A DNA stretch of 48,161 nucleotides from Opitutales bacterium (GCA_021772565.1 JAJFLR010000112.1:1-48161); one strand, 5' to 3'. Shown: positions 7,518 through 16,762, numbered from the stretch's first letter. Made by a program: numbers and translations. Notes: a model not told the origin generated them from the sequence alone.

Positions 7518-9682
7518 GTGCATCAAAAAAAATAGAAAAAGGGAGTACACAAGATGCATATTTTAATGCCGTATTTTATCGCTTAGACTTTTGGATTCAA
7601 GAAATCATACAAAACAAACCAACTAATGAGAATGGAGATTCATTTTCATCTTTGTATGTATCAGAAAATGAAGTTACTAAACTACTTGATACAAATATAT
7701 TATTAAAAAAAGAGTTACCTGCTTCTACTCTTTTGGAAAATTTATCACCCCTACCCTATCACAAGCCGTTTGATAAATTACAAAAAGTATTCGGACTCAA
7801 TGAACTTGACCTCACGATACTTCATATAATTATTTCACCCTATATCGAAGCTAAGTACACACGTATATTTGGATTTCTAAACGATAATACGAATAAGCAA
7901 TCTGCTACATTGTCACTTATATTTTTAATACTCAGTAAACAATTTTCTGATAATATTGTAATATTAAATCGATTAACTGAACAATCGCCACTTCGCAAAT
8001 ATCAATTAGTAGAATTAGAATCAAGTAACGTTTTTAAAATCAATCCGCAAGAATCGATTAAAATCAGCCCCCGAATTCTGGAGTTTTTAATATCTGATAA
8101 AACAACCCGAATAATCCAGGATAAATCATCTACTGAGCATCCATTATTAGAATGCAGTTCTGATTCACTGAAATCAATTAAAAGAACACTCGATAATCAA
8201 CGAGTCAACGATAACCAAAACTGTATAGTCTGTTTTAGCGGAACCACTTCTTCTGGAAAAAGTGATTTGGCTAAATATTTAGCATCTCAAATTAATCGAG
8301 AAATATTTGAGTACAATTTAAATGACTATTTAGAAAAACCTGCTAATGAAATTCACAACTTGATCTGTGATAATTTAAATTTGGCGGTGCTTAACTCTGC
8401 TATTTTGTTACTTCGCAACTTAGATGAATTTATTAACAAACCCAAACTATGGTCAATAATATCTAATATTATAAGTAATGCACCCAAAAAAAATATTATT
8501 TTTTTAACGGCAGGATATGAACTCATTAATAATCAAAACATTCGTTCATGTTTTAGTTCAGGCAAGATATGGCAGATAAAAGTTGATCTTCCTGATTACA
8601 ATCAAAGAAAATTCATTTGGCATACAGTCTTACCCAAAGAATATCACAATAAAGCTGAATTCTTGGCTTCAAGATATGCTTACTCAAAAAAGGATATTAT
8701 CAGAGTCATGGAAGTTGCGAAAGACCAATCAATATCTGCAAAAATATCTTGGGATGATATTGTCACAGGTTGCAGATCTCAACGTGTCTCTAAGCTTGGA
8801 AAGCTTGCCACGCGGATTAATTTAATAAATGGCTGGGATGATATAATTTTGCCCAATAATTGTCGACAACAACTGCGTGAAATTCAAAATTATCTCCGTT
8901 ACTTGGAAAAAATACGATCTGAATGGGGATTTGATAAGAGAGTCCGCCAAAATGGTCTAACTGTTTTGTTCAGTGGAGATACGGGCGTTGGAAAAACAAT
9001 GGCTGCAGGTATAATTTGTAAAGAATTAAATATTGAGCTATATCGAATTGATCTTTCCCAAGTCGTTAATAAATATATTGGTGAAACAGAAAAGAATCTC
9101 AGTAAACTATTTGATGAAGCTGAAGTTTCAGGAGCTGCTCTTTTCTTTGATGAAGCAGATTCACTGTTTGGTAAACGAACTGAGATTCGTGATTCTCACG
9201 ATAGATATGCTAATACAGAAATTAATTTTCTGCTTCAAAAAATGGAAGAATATTGTGGGCTGACAATACTCGCAACTAATCTGAGACAAAATATTGAACA
9301 TGCATTTTTAAGACGAATCCACTACTTGGTAGATTTCCCATTTCCTTCATCTGTAGAAAGACAAAAAATGTGGATTAAAATGTTTCCTGATAAAACACCA
9401 CTTTCTGATGATATTAATTTTGATTGGCTGGCAGAGAAGGTAGAACTGGCTGGAGGCAATCTCCATAACATAACGCTTGAATCTGCTATACTTGCCGCTT
9501 CTGAAAATCGACCTGTTTCAATGTCAGATATTTTACAGGCAGTGAATAGGGAATATGAAAAACTTCAGAAAACTTTTTTTGATAATACATCAAATAACAT
9601 CGATCACCCCATTAATTACGTAACTAATAATCTACCTGAGTTTATTACATCACGTTTACAAAGTAATCAAACTACTTTTTAA
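7514..9682 (+). CDS. eCIS AAA+ ATPase (Afp15/Pvc15-like)
   Basis: The 722-residue protein contains two AAA+ modules. The first is weak: Walker A FSGTTSSGKSDLAKYL near residue 239, followed by LLLRNLDEF in place of a clear Walker B. The second is canonical: Walker A FSGDTGVGKTMAAGI near 486, Walker B ALFFDEADSLFGK near 541, sensor ILATNL and arginine finger near 600 (FLRRIHYLVDF). The N-terminal 200 residues form a helical domain. All known eCIS clusters carry an ATPase of this kind, essential for particle assembly in Afp/PVC but not part of the finished tail; it probably acts in the cytoplasm to load or remodel components. It overlaps the preceding paralogue by 4 bases and is 3 bases from the cap gene. 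Confidence 0.95.
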   Translation: MSASKKIEKGSTQDAYFNAVFYRLDFWIQEIIQNKPTNENGDSFSSLYVSENEVTKLLDTNILLKKELPASTLLENLSPLPYHKPFDKLQKVFGLNELDLTILHIIISPYIEAKYTRIFGFLNDNTNKQSATLSLIFLILSKQFSDNIVILNRLTEQSPLRKYQLVELESSNVFKINPQESIKISPRILEFLISDKTTRIIQDKSSTEHPLLECSSDSLKSIKRTLDNQRVNDNQNCIVCFSGTTSSGKSDLAKYLASQINREIFEYNLNDYLEKPANEIHNLICDNLNLAVLNSAILLLRNLDEFINKPKLWSIISNIISNAPKKNIIFLTAGYELINNQNIRSCFSSGKIWQIKVDLPDYNQRKFIWHTVLPKEYHNKAEFLASRYAYSKKDIIRVMEVAKDQSISAKISWDDIVTGCRSQRVSKLGKLATRINLINGWDDIILPNNCRQQLREIQNYLRYLEKIRSEWGFDKRVRQNGLTVLFSGDTGVGKTMAAGIICKELNIELYRIDLSQVVNKYIGETEKNLSKLFDEAEVSGAALFFDEADSLFGKRTEIRDSHDRYANTEINFLLQKMEEYCGLTILATNLRQNIEHAFLRRIHYLVDFPFPSSVERQKMWIKMFPDKTPLSDDINFDWLAEKVELAGGNLHNITLESAILAASENRPVSMSDILQAVNREYEKLQKTFFDNTSNNIDHPINYVTNNLPEFITSRLQSNQTTF

Positions 9683-9685
9683 TAA

Positions 9686-10282
9686 ATGATAACAAAACCA
9701 CCAGCAACAAGTCTACTCAGCGTATCTGAAGCATTACGCCAATTAATCGCGAGTAATACAATTTTGCGTGATGACCAAATCAGTTTCAATGCCCCTCACA
9801 TATTACCTAATAAATCAGAACCATTTTTATTGGTTTATCTATTTCAAACAACGGAAAACTCAAATTTAAGAAATTATGAACCTCCTCTTTCATATGCATC
9901 TGAAACTGGAGAAATTAGCCCATTTGCTAAAATTGAATTTCCACCAACAGTTCTTGATTTACATTATTTATTTATCCCATATGGCCAAGATCCTGCATCT
10001 GAAATAATTTTGATAGGTGACCTCAAACGTCTGTTTCGCACTCAATCAATATTACCCCCATCACTACTGCCTCAAAAAATGAGAACAACTCAGATTCGAG
10101 CTGTTCCCAACGATATGGACCTCAGTGAACTCCATCAGTTATGGTCGCTCTTCTCCCCTACTCAGTATAAACTCTCACTCACGTACACTCTAACACCGGT
10201 AGTTTTACCTTCAGATGAATCTCACGAATTTACACGCACTTTTACAGCTACTGAAACATATTATAAATTGCCATGGGAATAA
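9686..10282 (+). CDS. Tail terminator/cap, DUF4255 (Afp16/Pvc16 N-terminal-like)
   Basis: This 198-residue protein matches the DUF4255 family. It starts with a short helix (SVSEALRQLIASN) and goes on to an alpha/beta core with LHYLFIPYG and a long C-terminal half ending in LWSLFSPTQYKLSLTYTLTPVVL, a pattern typical of Pvc16-like proteins. In Afp/PVC, the protein with this domain ends tube and sheath polymerisation at the distal tip and fixes particle length with the ruler. It sits just after the AAA+ ATPase, its usual companion, and its end overlaps the next gene by 10 bases. Recognition is by family pattern; the cap role follows from the family. Confidence 0.85.
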   Translation: MITKPPATSLLSVSEALRQLIASNTILRDDQISFNAPHILPNKSEPFLLVYLFQTTENSNLRNYEPPLSYASETGEISPFAKIEFPPTVLDLHYLFIPYGQDPASEIILIGDLKRLFRTQSILPPSLLPQKMRTTQIRAVPNDMDLSELHQLWSLFSPTQYKLSLTYTLTPVVLPSDESHEFTRTFTATETYYKLPWE

Positions 10283-10968
10283 ATTCAGCATATGGGTTAA
10301 ACATACCTGAAAATCTTATTCCGATGGAAAGTGTAACAATTTATCTATCGGCAGTAATCGTGTTAATGGACCAATTTTATGAAGATAAAAAAATTATTAT
10401 TGGTGACTCTAGACTACATTTAGTTCCAGGAACTGAACCGATTAAGAAAACAGGCGCCGTCTATGCTGCAATTAATTTGTTACCTCAGGTATATCAAGCT
10501 GATATTGCAGCAAAATATTATTTTCCATTAATAACTGATATCGTTATCCCTGACACCGACAATAAAGAACTATTTCGTATACCAATTTCAATGTCTCCAA
10601 AACCGGGTTATCCATTTCCATATGAAACTACACTCCTGAACGGCCAGGTAAAAGATGCACAAACTAATCTTCCTATCACTAGCGGTACTGTAACTGCTCA
10701 AGGGTTAAATATCAATACTCAAACTCAAATTGATCCTTTCGGTCGATTTGTTCTGTTTTTTAATTCTGTAATTTCGCAAATAATAAACAATCAAATCGAG
10801 ATTAATTTGACCGTTAGTTCTCCTGCTTACATTACAGAAACTCAAACTGTAGAACTAATTCCTGAAAAGTCTGTTTTCACACAAGTTTATCTAAATAAAA
10901 ATAATAATAATTCTGATGAAGAGCCGGATTCTTCAGAAGAAAATAACAATCCGGCAGAAATCATCTAA
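10273..10968 (+). CDS. eCIS-linked protein with carboxypeptidase-regulatory-like domain
   Basis: The protein has 231 residues and overlaps the cap gene by 10 bases. Residues 1-110 form a beta-rich domain (KKIIIGDSRLHLVPGTEP). Residues of about 115-210 look like a transthyretin/carboxypeptidase-regulatory-like beta-sandwich, with LNGQVKDAQTNLPITSGTV and then TQIDPFGRFVLFF. The tail is an acidic low-complexity stretch of Asn, Glu, Asp and Ser. I know no Afp counterpart. Its place between cap and sheath suggests a cap-associated or distal decoration protein. The CarboxypepD_reg-like call rests on the G-x-V-x-D-x-x-T and D-x-x-G-x-F strands; the function is inference. Confidence 0.7.
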   Translation: MGINSAYGLNIPENLIPMESVTIYLSAVIVLMDQFYEDKKIIIGDSRLHLVPGTEPIKKTGAVYAAINLLPQVYQADIAAKYYFPLITDIVIPDTDNKELFRIPISMSPKPGYPFPYETTLLNGQVKDAQTNLPITSGTVTAQGLNINTQTQIDPFGRFVLFFNSVISQIINNQIEINLTVSSPAYITETQTVELIPEKSVFTQVYLNKNNNNSDEEPDSSEENNNPAEII

Positions 10969-10982
10969 AAGGAAAATTAACT

Positions 10983-12665
10983 ATGGCCGTTTATCGACAT
11001 CCAGGAGTATATATTGAGGAAATTAGCCAACCAGGACCTATACAGGGCGTTACTACAAGTACGCTAGGTTTTGTTGGCATAGCTGAAAGAGGAGTAGACC
11101 CAAGTGGACTTAATCCGGGACTCTACAATGAACCCACTATGATTACAGGTTGGAAACAATTCAGTGATACTTTTGGGGGAATTGTCTGGAACCGTTTTCT
11201 TGCACCTGCAGTGTACACATTTTTTAAGAAAGGTGGCACACTAGCATATATTGTTAGAGTCAATGAAGGTGCTGCTGCTGCTGTAGGTGTCGCTGATTTA
11301 TCACCATTTGGGTCATTGAATGCAACTTCAAGTGGTTCCTGGTCATCGAATATCCAAATAGAAATAATTAATTCACCTGCTTCGGCACCATCATCAACGA
11401 CTACACCCGCATTTACTTTAAATGTTATCTACACTTTACCATTAGATACAAATATTGATTTTGATAACTTCATCAAAGTAAATAATATTCCTAATACCGG
11501 TGATAGTACGACACCAAAATATGTATTAGAAAGTTTCGGTGGCATAACTGTTCCAATATTTGATGATTCGGCAACTCCTACTCAAGAAGAAATTGATGCT
11601 GCCATGCTGCCGACTATGAATCGTATCGAAAGCCAATCTCTATTCATTAGACTGGTTCCACCAACGGCTGCACCAGTGCGTCCGGATAACTCTGATGGAA
11701 GCCCTATTACTTTTTCAGGAGGAGCTGATGGCTCCCCAAACTACGGTACATCTGCTGACGACATGGACGGGTTATACTCATTTGGCAAACTACAAGACGA
11801 TACTATAAATATTATGGCAATTCCCGATATTGTCACTTATGGTATTACAACCAAGGGATTGGCAGATACCGAAGCGCAAAAAAAACAAGCTGGTGTAATT
11901 AATAACGCCGTCGCCTATTGTGAAGATAAAATGACCATGTTTTTCATCGGAGACCCACCACTCGGTCTTACATTAACTGGTATTCAGGAGTACAAACAAG
12001 GTGTTAAAACAAATATCCCTTTAACATCCAACTATGGATCGATTTATTATCCGTGGATCACGATGAATAATCCGGGGACTATGACAAATCTTTCTATCCC
12101 CCCATCGGGTCCTACTGCTGGAGTATATGCTGACACTGATACTAAAGTCGGAGTCTACAAAGCACCCGCTGGGATCAATGATGGATCATTAGCTTCAATT
12201 GCCCTTGATCTCGAAAGAAATATTACTGATACAGATCAAGACGTACTCAATCCTTACGGGATAAATGCTATTCGGAATTTGCCCTCTTACGGAACTGTAG
12301 TATGGGGAGCGCGTACACTTGCTGTAGATACTGAATGGACATATATAAACGTTAGACGATTATTTATATTTCTAGAATCATCAATCAAGCGAGCGAGCTG
12401 GTGGGTAGTGTTCGAGCCGAACAGTCCAAAATTGTGGGGAACAGTAAATCGAAACATAACTGCATTTCTCAACCAGCAATGGCAAGAGGGAGCACTCTAT
12501 GGATCAACTGCTGATGAAGCATTTTTTGTTAAAATAGACGAAGACAATAATCCGAGAGAACTACAAAAACTAGGCCAACTTCACATCGACATTGGAGTGG
12601 CACCCGTTTTTCCAGCTGAATTCGTTATAATTAGTTTCCAGCAAAAAACATTACCAACAGAATAG
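10983..12665 (+). CDS. Contractile tail sheath protein (Afp2-4-like)
   Basis: The 560-residue protein begins MAVYRHPGVYIEEISQPG, the classic start of phage and eCIS sheath subunits, followed by TSTLGFVGIAERG. The C-terminal core has INVRRLFIFLESSIKRAS, FEPNSPKLWGTVNRNI and LGQLHIDIGVAPVFPAEF, corresponding to the conserved sheath domain that binds neighbouring subunits. The middle (about residues 100-260) is the variable, outward-facing insert. Sheath subunits stack around the tube in an extended state and contract to drive it into the target. Only one sheath gene is present, against three in Afp, so the sheath should be homopolymeric. A ribosome site (AAAGGAAA) lies 8-10 bases before the ATG. 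Confidence 0.97.
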   Translation: MAVYRHPGVYIEEISQPGPIQGVTTSTLGFVGIAERGVDPSGLNPGLYNEPTMITGWKQFSDTFGGIVWNRFLAPAVYTFFKKGGTLAYIVRVNEGAAAAVGVADLSPFGSLNATSSGSWSSNIQIEIINSPASAPSSTTTPAFTLNVIYTLPLDTNIDFDNFIKVNNIPNTGDSTTPKYVLESFGGITVPIFDDSATPTQEEIDAAMLPTMNRIESQSLFIRLVPPTAAPVRPDNSDGSPITFSGGADGSPNYGTSADDMDGLYSFGKLQDDTINIMAIPDIVTYGITTKGLADTEAQKKQAGVINNAVAYCEDKMTMFFIGDPPLGLTLTGIQEYKQGVKTNIPLTSNYGSIYYPWITMNNPGTMTNLSIPPSGPTAGVYADTDTKVGVYKAPAGINDGSLASIALDLERNITDTDQDVLNPYGINAIRNLPSYGTVVWGARTLAVDTEWTYINVRRLFIFLESSIKRASWWVVFEPNSPKLWGTVNRNITAFLNQQWQEGALYGSTADEAFFVKIDEDNNPRELQKLGQLHIDIGVAPVFPAEFVIISFQQKTLPTE

Positions 12666-12706
12666 AAAATTAAAATTAATCACTAAACAAATAGGAGTAT
12701 AATATT

Positions 12707-13153
12707 ATGGCAGATACAAGAATAGATCCATACAGAAACTATAGATATCGTTTAGAAATAGACAGTATCCAAATAGCAGGGTTTTCGCAAGTTACTATTG
12801 CCGATGCCTCAAATAATCCGATTGAATATCGTGAGGGTACTGACCCGACAACAGTCCGAAAACTCTCCGGTCTTAATCAATATGGTGCCATTACATTAGT
12901 ACGAGGACTTACAGCAAATCTCGAACTATATAATTGGTTTACCACTATTGCACAACTAGGTACAGACGCTCCAAATGCGCGTCGAAATTTATCTATAATT
13001 TTAATGGGAGATGACGGAAATGACACAGCTCGCTGGAACGTTATTTATGCATGGCCCAGCAAGTACCAACCTGGTCAACTTGATGGTAAAGGAAGTGAAG
13101 TCCTTCTGGAAACATTAGAGATTACCAACGAAGGTATAACACGAGTCTCTTAA
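12707..13153 (+). CDS. Inner tube protein 1 (gp19/Hcp-like, Afp1-like)
   Basis: The 148-residue protein matches the T4 gp19-type tube family. It starts with DPYRNYRYRLEIDSIQIAGF and has IEYREGTDPTTVRKLSGL, ITLVRGLT, ELYNWF and a final strand LLETLEITNEGI. These proteins form hexameric rings that stack into the rigid tube through which cargo passes. It has a strong ribosome site (AGGAG, 9 bases before the ATG), fitting the high copy number needed. It lies directly after the sheath gene, as in most contractile tails. The second tube paralogue (13730-14218) probably forms the first ring on the baseplate, while this one makes the bulk tube. Confidence 0.95.
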   Translation: MADTRIDPYRNYRYRLEIDSIQIAGFSQVTIADASNNPIEYREGTDPTTVRKLSGLNQYGAITLVRGLTANLELYNWFTTIAQLGTDAPNARRNLSIILMGDDGNDTARWNVIYAWPSKYQPGQLDGKGSEVLLETLEITNEGITRVS

Positions 13154-13172
13154 TCATTAATATATATCCACT

Positions 13173-13547
13173 ATGATAAGTCAGGATTTTCAAACAGAAA
13201 TAGAATTTGAGTTACCGCGCGGATTTAGTGACAGTGAGGGGACGTTACATAAAAAGGGAAAGATGCGTATGGCTACAGCAGCTGATGAAATAAACCCATA
13301 TCTTGACCCACGAACCAAACAAAATGAATTGTTTTCAACTATTATAATTCTTTCCCGTGTCGTCATAAGCCTGGGTAGCTTACCATCAATTAATACAAAT
13401 ATTATTGAAAATTTATTCTCGATAGATCTAGCCTATTTACTGGATTTGTATAATCGGTTGAATCGAGATGGCTCAAATTCAATTAAAACACTCTGTCCGC
13501 ATTGCAAACAAGAATTTTTAGTAGATTTATCGCCGGGGGAGGACTGA
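13173..13547 (+). CDS. Small tail assembly protein with Cys pair
   Basis: This 124-residue protein opens with a beta-strand stretch (FQTEIEFELPRGF) and MRMATAADEINPYLDPR, resembling phage tail-assembly or gp41-like proteins often found between tube genes in non-Afp eCIS clusters. Its middle is helical (IDLAYLLDLYNRLNR). The C-terminus has LCPHCKQEF, half a zinc knuckle, so it may bind metal as a dimer or with a partner. It probably acts in assembly or as a chaperone of tube proteins. The last 46 bases overlap the next frame, which suggests translational coupling. I am sure of the gene and its eCIS link, less so of the role. Confidence 0.8.
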   Translation: MISQDFQTEIEFELPRGFSDSEGTLHKKGKMRMATAADEINPYLDPRTKQNELFSTIIILSRVVISLGSLPSINTNIIENLFSIDLAYLLDLYNRLNRDGSNSIKTLCPHCKQEFLVDLSPGED

Positions 13548-13726
13548 AAGGTTATCCCCTTGATCAACTAAAAGAGGAGATAGCCTTTATCGCGTATTAT
13601 TTTCATTGGGATTATATAACGTTAATGAATATGGAACATAAACGACGTCAATATTGGTGTAATGAGGTAAGTAAAATCAACAGGAATTTAAGTAATGATA
13701 CAAAGGGTAAATTATTAGAAATATAG
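13502..13726 (+). CDS. Small eCIS-associated protein (DUF6760-like)
   Basis: From GLKGYPLDQLKEEIAFIAYY onward, the roughly 60 C-terminal residues match a small helical family I associate with eCIS operons (DUF6760): tyrosine-proline, EEIAFIAYYFHW, then MEHKRRQYW and EVSKIN. The role is unknown; presumably assembly. The first possible start is a TTG at 13502, inside the upstream gene, and no ATG occurs before residue 42. A GGAGGA at about 13538-13543, at the stop of the upstream gene, could guide initiation at a non-ATG codon just downstream, so the exact start is unsure. The reading frame ends 3 bases before the second tube gene. Confidence 0.7.
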   Translation: MQTRIFSRFIAGGGLKGYPLDQLKEEIAFIAYYFHWDYITLMNMEHKRRQYWCNEVSKINRNLSNDTKGKLLEI

Positions 13727-13729
13727 ATT

Positions 13730-14218
13730 ATGGCTGTTGTAGGAAGTGGTGCTGCTAGTGCAGCTATTCAAAGAGCAACCGGATTGAGGTTAGATCCACT
13801 TGGGTCATATAATTTCAATGTCGAAATTGAAGGTATATTGGTTGGCGGATTTATGGAAGCTAAAGGCTTGGAAGCAACTACTGATGTTCTCCGATATCAG
13901 GAGGGCGGGAAAAATTTAGGCGATCTTGTCTTCCCGGGGAGAACAAAATTCTCAGATATTACGCTAACACATGGTATGACAATATCTGACTCTCTTTATC
14001 TTTGGTACATGGATATTGCAAATGGTAGTATCAAAAAAAAGAATGCTACTATATATTTAATGAGCCATTTGGGACTTCCTTTAAAGTGGTGGAATTTAAT
14101 AAATTGCTTTCCCGTTAAATGGGTGGGACCGACTTTTAATGCTTCCAAAAGTGGTGTTGCCGTTGAAGTTTTAACCATTGTTCATGAAGGCATGAGCAAA
14201 CCCACACTAGGTATATGA
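13730..14218 (+). CDS. Inner tube protein 2 (Afp5-like tube initiator)
   Basis: This 162-residue member of the gp19/tube family shows LDPLGSYNFNVEIEGILVGGF, LEATTDVLRYQEGG, FPGRTKFSDITLTHGMT and a final VEVLTIVHEGMSK. It carries an N-terminal extension (ASAAIQRATG) that tube 1 lacks. In Afp and PVC the paralogue after the sheath/tube genes forms the ring that joins the tube to the spike hub, and its position just before the ruler candidate and LysM genes supports that role here. Its last four bases (ATGA) overlap the start of the next gene. Confidence 0.92.
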   Translation: MAVVGSGAASAAIQRATGLRLDPLGSYNFNVEIEGILVGGFMEAKGLEATTDVLRYQEGGKNLGDLVFPGRTKFSDITLTHGMTISDSLYLWYMDIANGSIKKKNATIYLMSHLGLPLKWWNLINCFPVKWVGPTFNASKSGVAVEVLTIVHEGMSKPTLGI

Positions 14219-16122
14219 GAGAAAAAATTTCATTACCAAAAATTAATACAGGAAAAATAAAGCCTTCTCGCTTTTTAAGTGACATACTTCGTTGTTATAG
14301 AATTAATAGATATAATTTACATTCTCCCTATCTTGTATTTCTTTATCAAAACCCAATAAAATCAGGAGTCAGTATGATTTCAAAAATGATAAATTTTGAT
14401 TTCGCTTTTGAATTAGATAAAACAAACAACTCGGTTATAAAAATTTTAAATTTAGAAAGTAACGTTCCTCATAGCAGGATACCAGGCATTGAAGAAAATA
14501 AAATCCAGATTGTTCGAAACAAGCTTCAAGGTAATAAGTATCCTAAAGGGAATCAAAATAGAATAAAACATCAGAACTTCTCGAAATTTATTGTTAATTC
14601 CAACTATTTACACAAACACTTCAAGACTGGAAACAATAATTTGATTAGTAAATTTGCTAAATGGCATACAACTAGATTGCACAATTTAATTACTGACATC
14701 TCTTCATATTCAACTAGTCAAAATATTACTTTTAAATCACATCAAAGACAGACTACTCAGTCCACTAATACAGATAAAGATTATACTCCAATATTAGTAT
14801 TAAATAAGGAAAATAAAAATTCCGAAAAAGCAGTTTATCTATCAGATCAATTTAAAGAAACTACATTATTACTGAAATCGTTACCCGCCACTGTCACTAA
14901 CTATCATACAGCGCAAATTGAAAAACATCACAATCAACAGTCAAAAAATCTTTTATTTAAAAGTAAACAACTGAATAAGTTCAATCATGATATAAAATCA
15001 GTAATTAAAAGTAGAAGCACAAATAATCGAGAAAATAAAAATACGCATTACTCAAATCTTATCACAAAAGAAATGAGCCTGAATTATTCAAAGAGTTTAA
15101 AATTGAAACGATGCGGAATAAATCAAATCTTCCAATCATTCTCAAATAGCGCATTAATCAATTTAAAACAAAAAAATACGAATGAACTACAATCTGGAAT
15201 TTATACGAATCAATTAATATCCAATAACGATCCTCATAGCATGTTACCTGGCATTGAAAAAAATAAATTTCAGATTGCACGTAGCAAGCTTCTAAATATA
15301 CGTCATCCGAAAGTAAGTAATTATAATAGTACATTACTGATAACCAGTATTAAGAAATTTAAAAATATTTATCTCAGGAATCATAGAGATACTTTTGTAG
15401 ATGATTCGAGAATTGCAGATTACCAATTGTATTTAACTGTAAATAATGACACTTTGAATCCAACAACTTTGTGGAATCAAAAATATTTATCCTCAGATAA
15501 TTCGAGTTTATCATTTCCAGCAGAAAAATTTCGAGAACACAAAATTGTTAAACCAATAATAACTAACAGTTCAAATTTAAGAAGATTAAAGGCTTTTAAC
15601 TCTCCACTAAACGTTTTTCGAAAATTAGCTAAAAATAATTTTTCATTCACTCTTAATTATACCGCGAAACAATCACATATTAAAGAAAAATTAGTCCCGT
15701 TAAAATTCAGTAATGATATAACTAATCAAATAATAAGACCCAATAGTCTCCATAAACCTAAGAGTGTTTTAATTCATTCCAAATCTACTGATAAATTGAA
15801 TAAGGAGTTTATTCAGCCAACTTTAACAAATAGACTAATATATGCATCACCACAACATCATCAGAGCAATTCTGATTCACATGAAATTGCGGGAAATAAC
15901 CAAAATTTTTCAAATATAACTGACATTCAAAATACCAATAAATCCAGTATATCTGAAACTAATATCAATAATAAAAGTATTGCTGATGCAATAGCTGATA
16001 AAGTAACAAAAAATATAATTGGTCAAATGAGTCGAAGTAAAATTAAAAAATTAGCCGATATTCTTTATAATAACTTTCAAAAAAGAGCCGCGGTGGAAAA
16101 AGATAGAACAGGAGTACGATAA
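14215..16122 (+). CDS. 635-residue low-complexity protein, tape-measure candidate
   Basis: I recognise no domain. The protein is strongly basic and rich in Asn, Lys, Ser, Ile and Leu, with very few acidic stretches and no membrane segment. Two related segments lie 255 residues apart: VPHSRIPGIEENKIQIVRNK near residue 84 and DPHSMLPGIEKNKFQIARSK near residue 339. The C-terminal 50 residues are more regular and look helical (ADAIADKVTKNIIGQM, SRSKIKKLADILY). No other gene in the block resembles a tape measure (Afp14 role). The position between tube initiator and LysM adaptor, the ATGA and TAATG overlaps on both sides and the length all suit a ruler inside the tube. Cargo or plug protein is the alternative. 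Confidence 0.6.
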   Translation: MREKISLPKINTGKIKPSRFLSDILRCYRINRYNLHSPYLVFLYQNPIKSGVSMISKMINFDFAFELDKTNNSVIKILNLESNVPHSRIPGIEENKIQIVRNKLQGNKYPKGNQNRIKHQNFSKFIVNSNYLHKHFKTGNNNLISKFAKWHTTRLHNLITDISSYSTSQNITFKSHQRQTTQSTNTDKDYTPILVLNKENKNSEKAVYLSDQFKETTLLLKSLPATVTNYHTAQIEKHHNQQSKNLLFKSKQLNKFNHDIKSVIKSRSTNNRENKNTHYSNLITKEMSLNYSKSLKLKRCGINQIFQSFSNSALINLKQKNTNELQSGIYTNQLISNNDPHSMLPGIEKNKFQIARSKLLNIRHPKVSNYNSTLLITSIKKFKNIYLRNHRDTFVDDSRIADYQLYLTVNNDTLNPTTLWNQKYLSSDNSSLSFPAEKFREHKIVKPIITNSSNLRRLKAFNSPLNVFRKLAKNNFSFTLNYTAKQSHIKEKLVPLKFSNDITNQIIRPNSLHKPKSVLIHSKSTDKLNKEFIQPTLTNRLIYASPQHHQSNSDSHEIAGNNQNFSNITDIQNTNKSSISETNINNKSIADAIADKVTKNIIGQMSRSKIKKLADILYNNFQKRAAVEKDRTGVR

Positions 16123-16748
16123 TGGCAAAATTTGAAAAAGCTTATATTGCAATCAAAGGAAGTACATTTCCCGTTATGTACAACCCAACAGAATATACAT
16201 ACGGAAAAAAAGCTGTGTACGGTGGTTTGGAAGATACAGCCAAAAAGAAAAACCAGTTTCAACGTACGGAAGAAGATAACTTTACAGTCTCTCTTTTTTT
16301 TGACACCTACGCGGATAATAGTGATGTGCGGGATAAGACCAAACCGATTACCGACCTTATTCTACCAACCATAAAAAAAAGAAAGTTTAAAGAACCTCCC
16401 GTTTGTACTTTTGTTTGGGGAAAATTCTCCTACCGCGGGGCTGTGATAAAGTGCAGCCAAAAATTCACTATGTTTTTAACAACGGGTATCCCGGTACGAT
16501 CCAATTTGGATATCACCTTTGAATCACGTCCTTCAACCAAACAACTTAAAGAATATTCTAATCGTAGTTCATCACGAAAATTTTTTACTATAAAAGCAGG
16601 TGACCGTATAGATCTTGTTGCCTATAAAACTTTAGATAATGCACATTACTGGAGAACAATTGCTGAATTTAATAATATAAACAACCCTCTTACCTTCCCT
16701 GAGTATGTTGAAAAAGGACGAAACCTGGTCATTCCAGATCTCGGTTAA
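16122..16748 (+). CDS. LysM tube-baseplate adaptor (Afp7/gp53-like)
   Basis: This 208-residue protein has an N-terminal contractile-injection tube-adaptor domain (FPVMYNPTEYTYGKKAVYGG, VSLFFDTYADNSDVR, CTFVWGKFSYRGAVI) and a C-terminal LysM module (about residues 155-205: FTIKAGDRIDLVAYKTLD, WRTIAEFNNINNP, VEKGRNLVIP). In Afp7/Pvc7 and T4 gp53 this arrangement clamps the hub and tube to the baseplate wedges; the LysM fold there acts in protein contacts rather than in peptidoglycan binding. The start ATG overlaps the upstream stop (TAATG). Confidence 0.93.
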   Translation: MAKFEKAYIAIKGSTFPVMYNPTEYTYGKKAVYGGLEDTAKKKNQFQRTEEDNFTVSLFFDTYADNSDVRDKTKPITDLILPTIKKRKFKEPPVCTFVWGKFSYRGAVIKCSQKFTMFLTTGIPVRSNLDITFESRPSTKQLKEYSNRSSSRKFFTIKAGDRIDLVAYKTLDNAHYWRTIAEFNNINNPLTFPEYVEKGRNLVIPDLG

Positions 16749-16762
16749 CCAGAGAAAATGTT

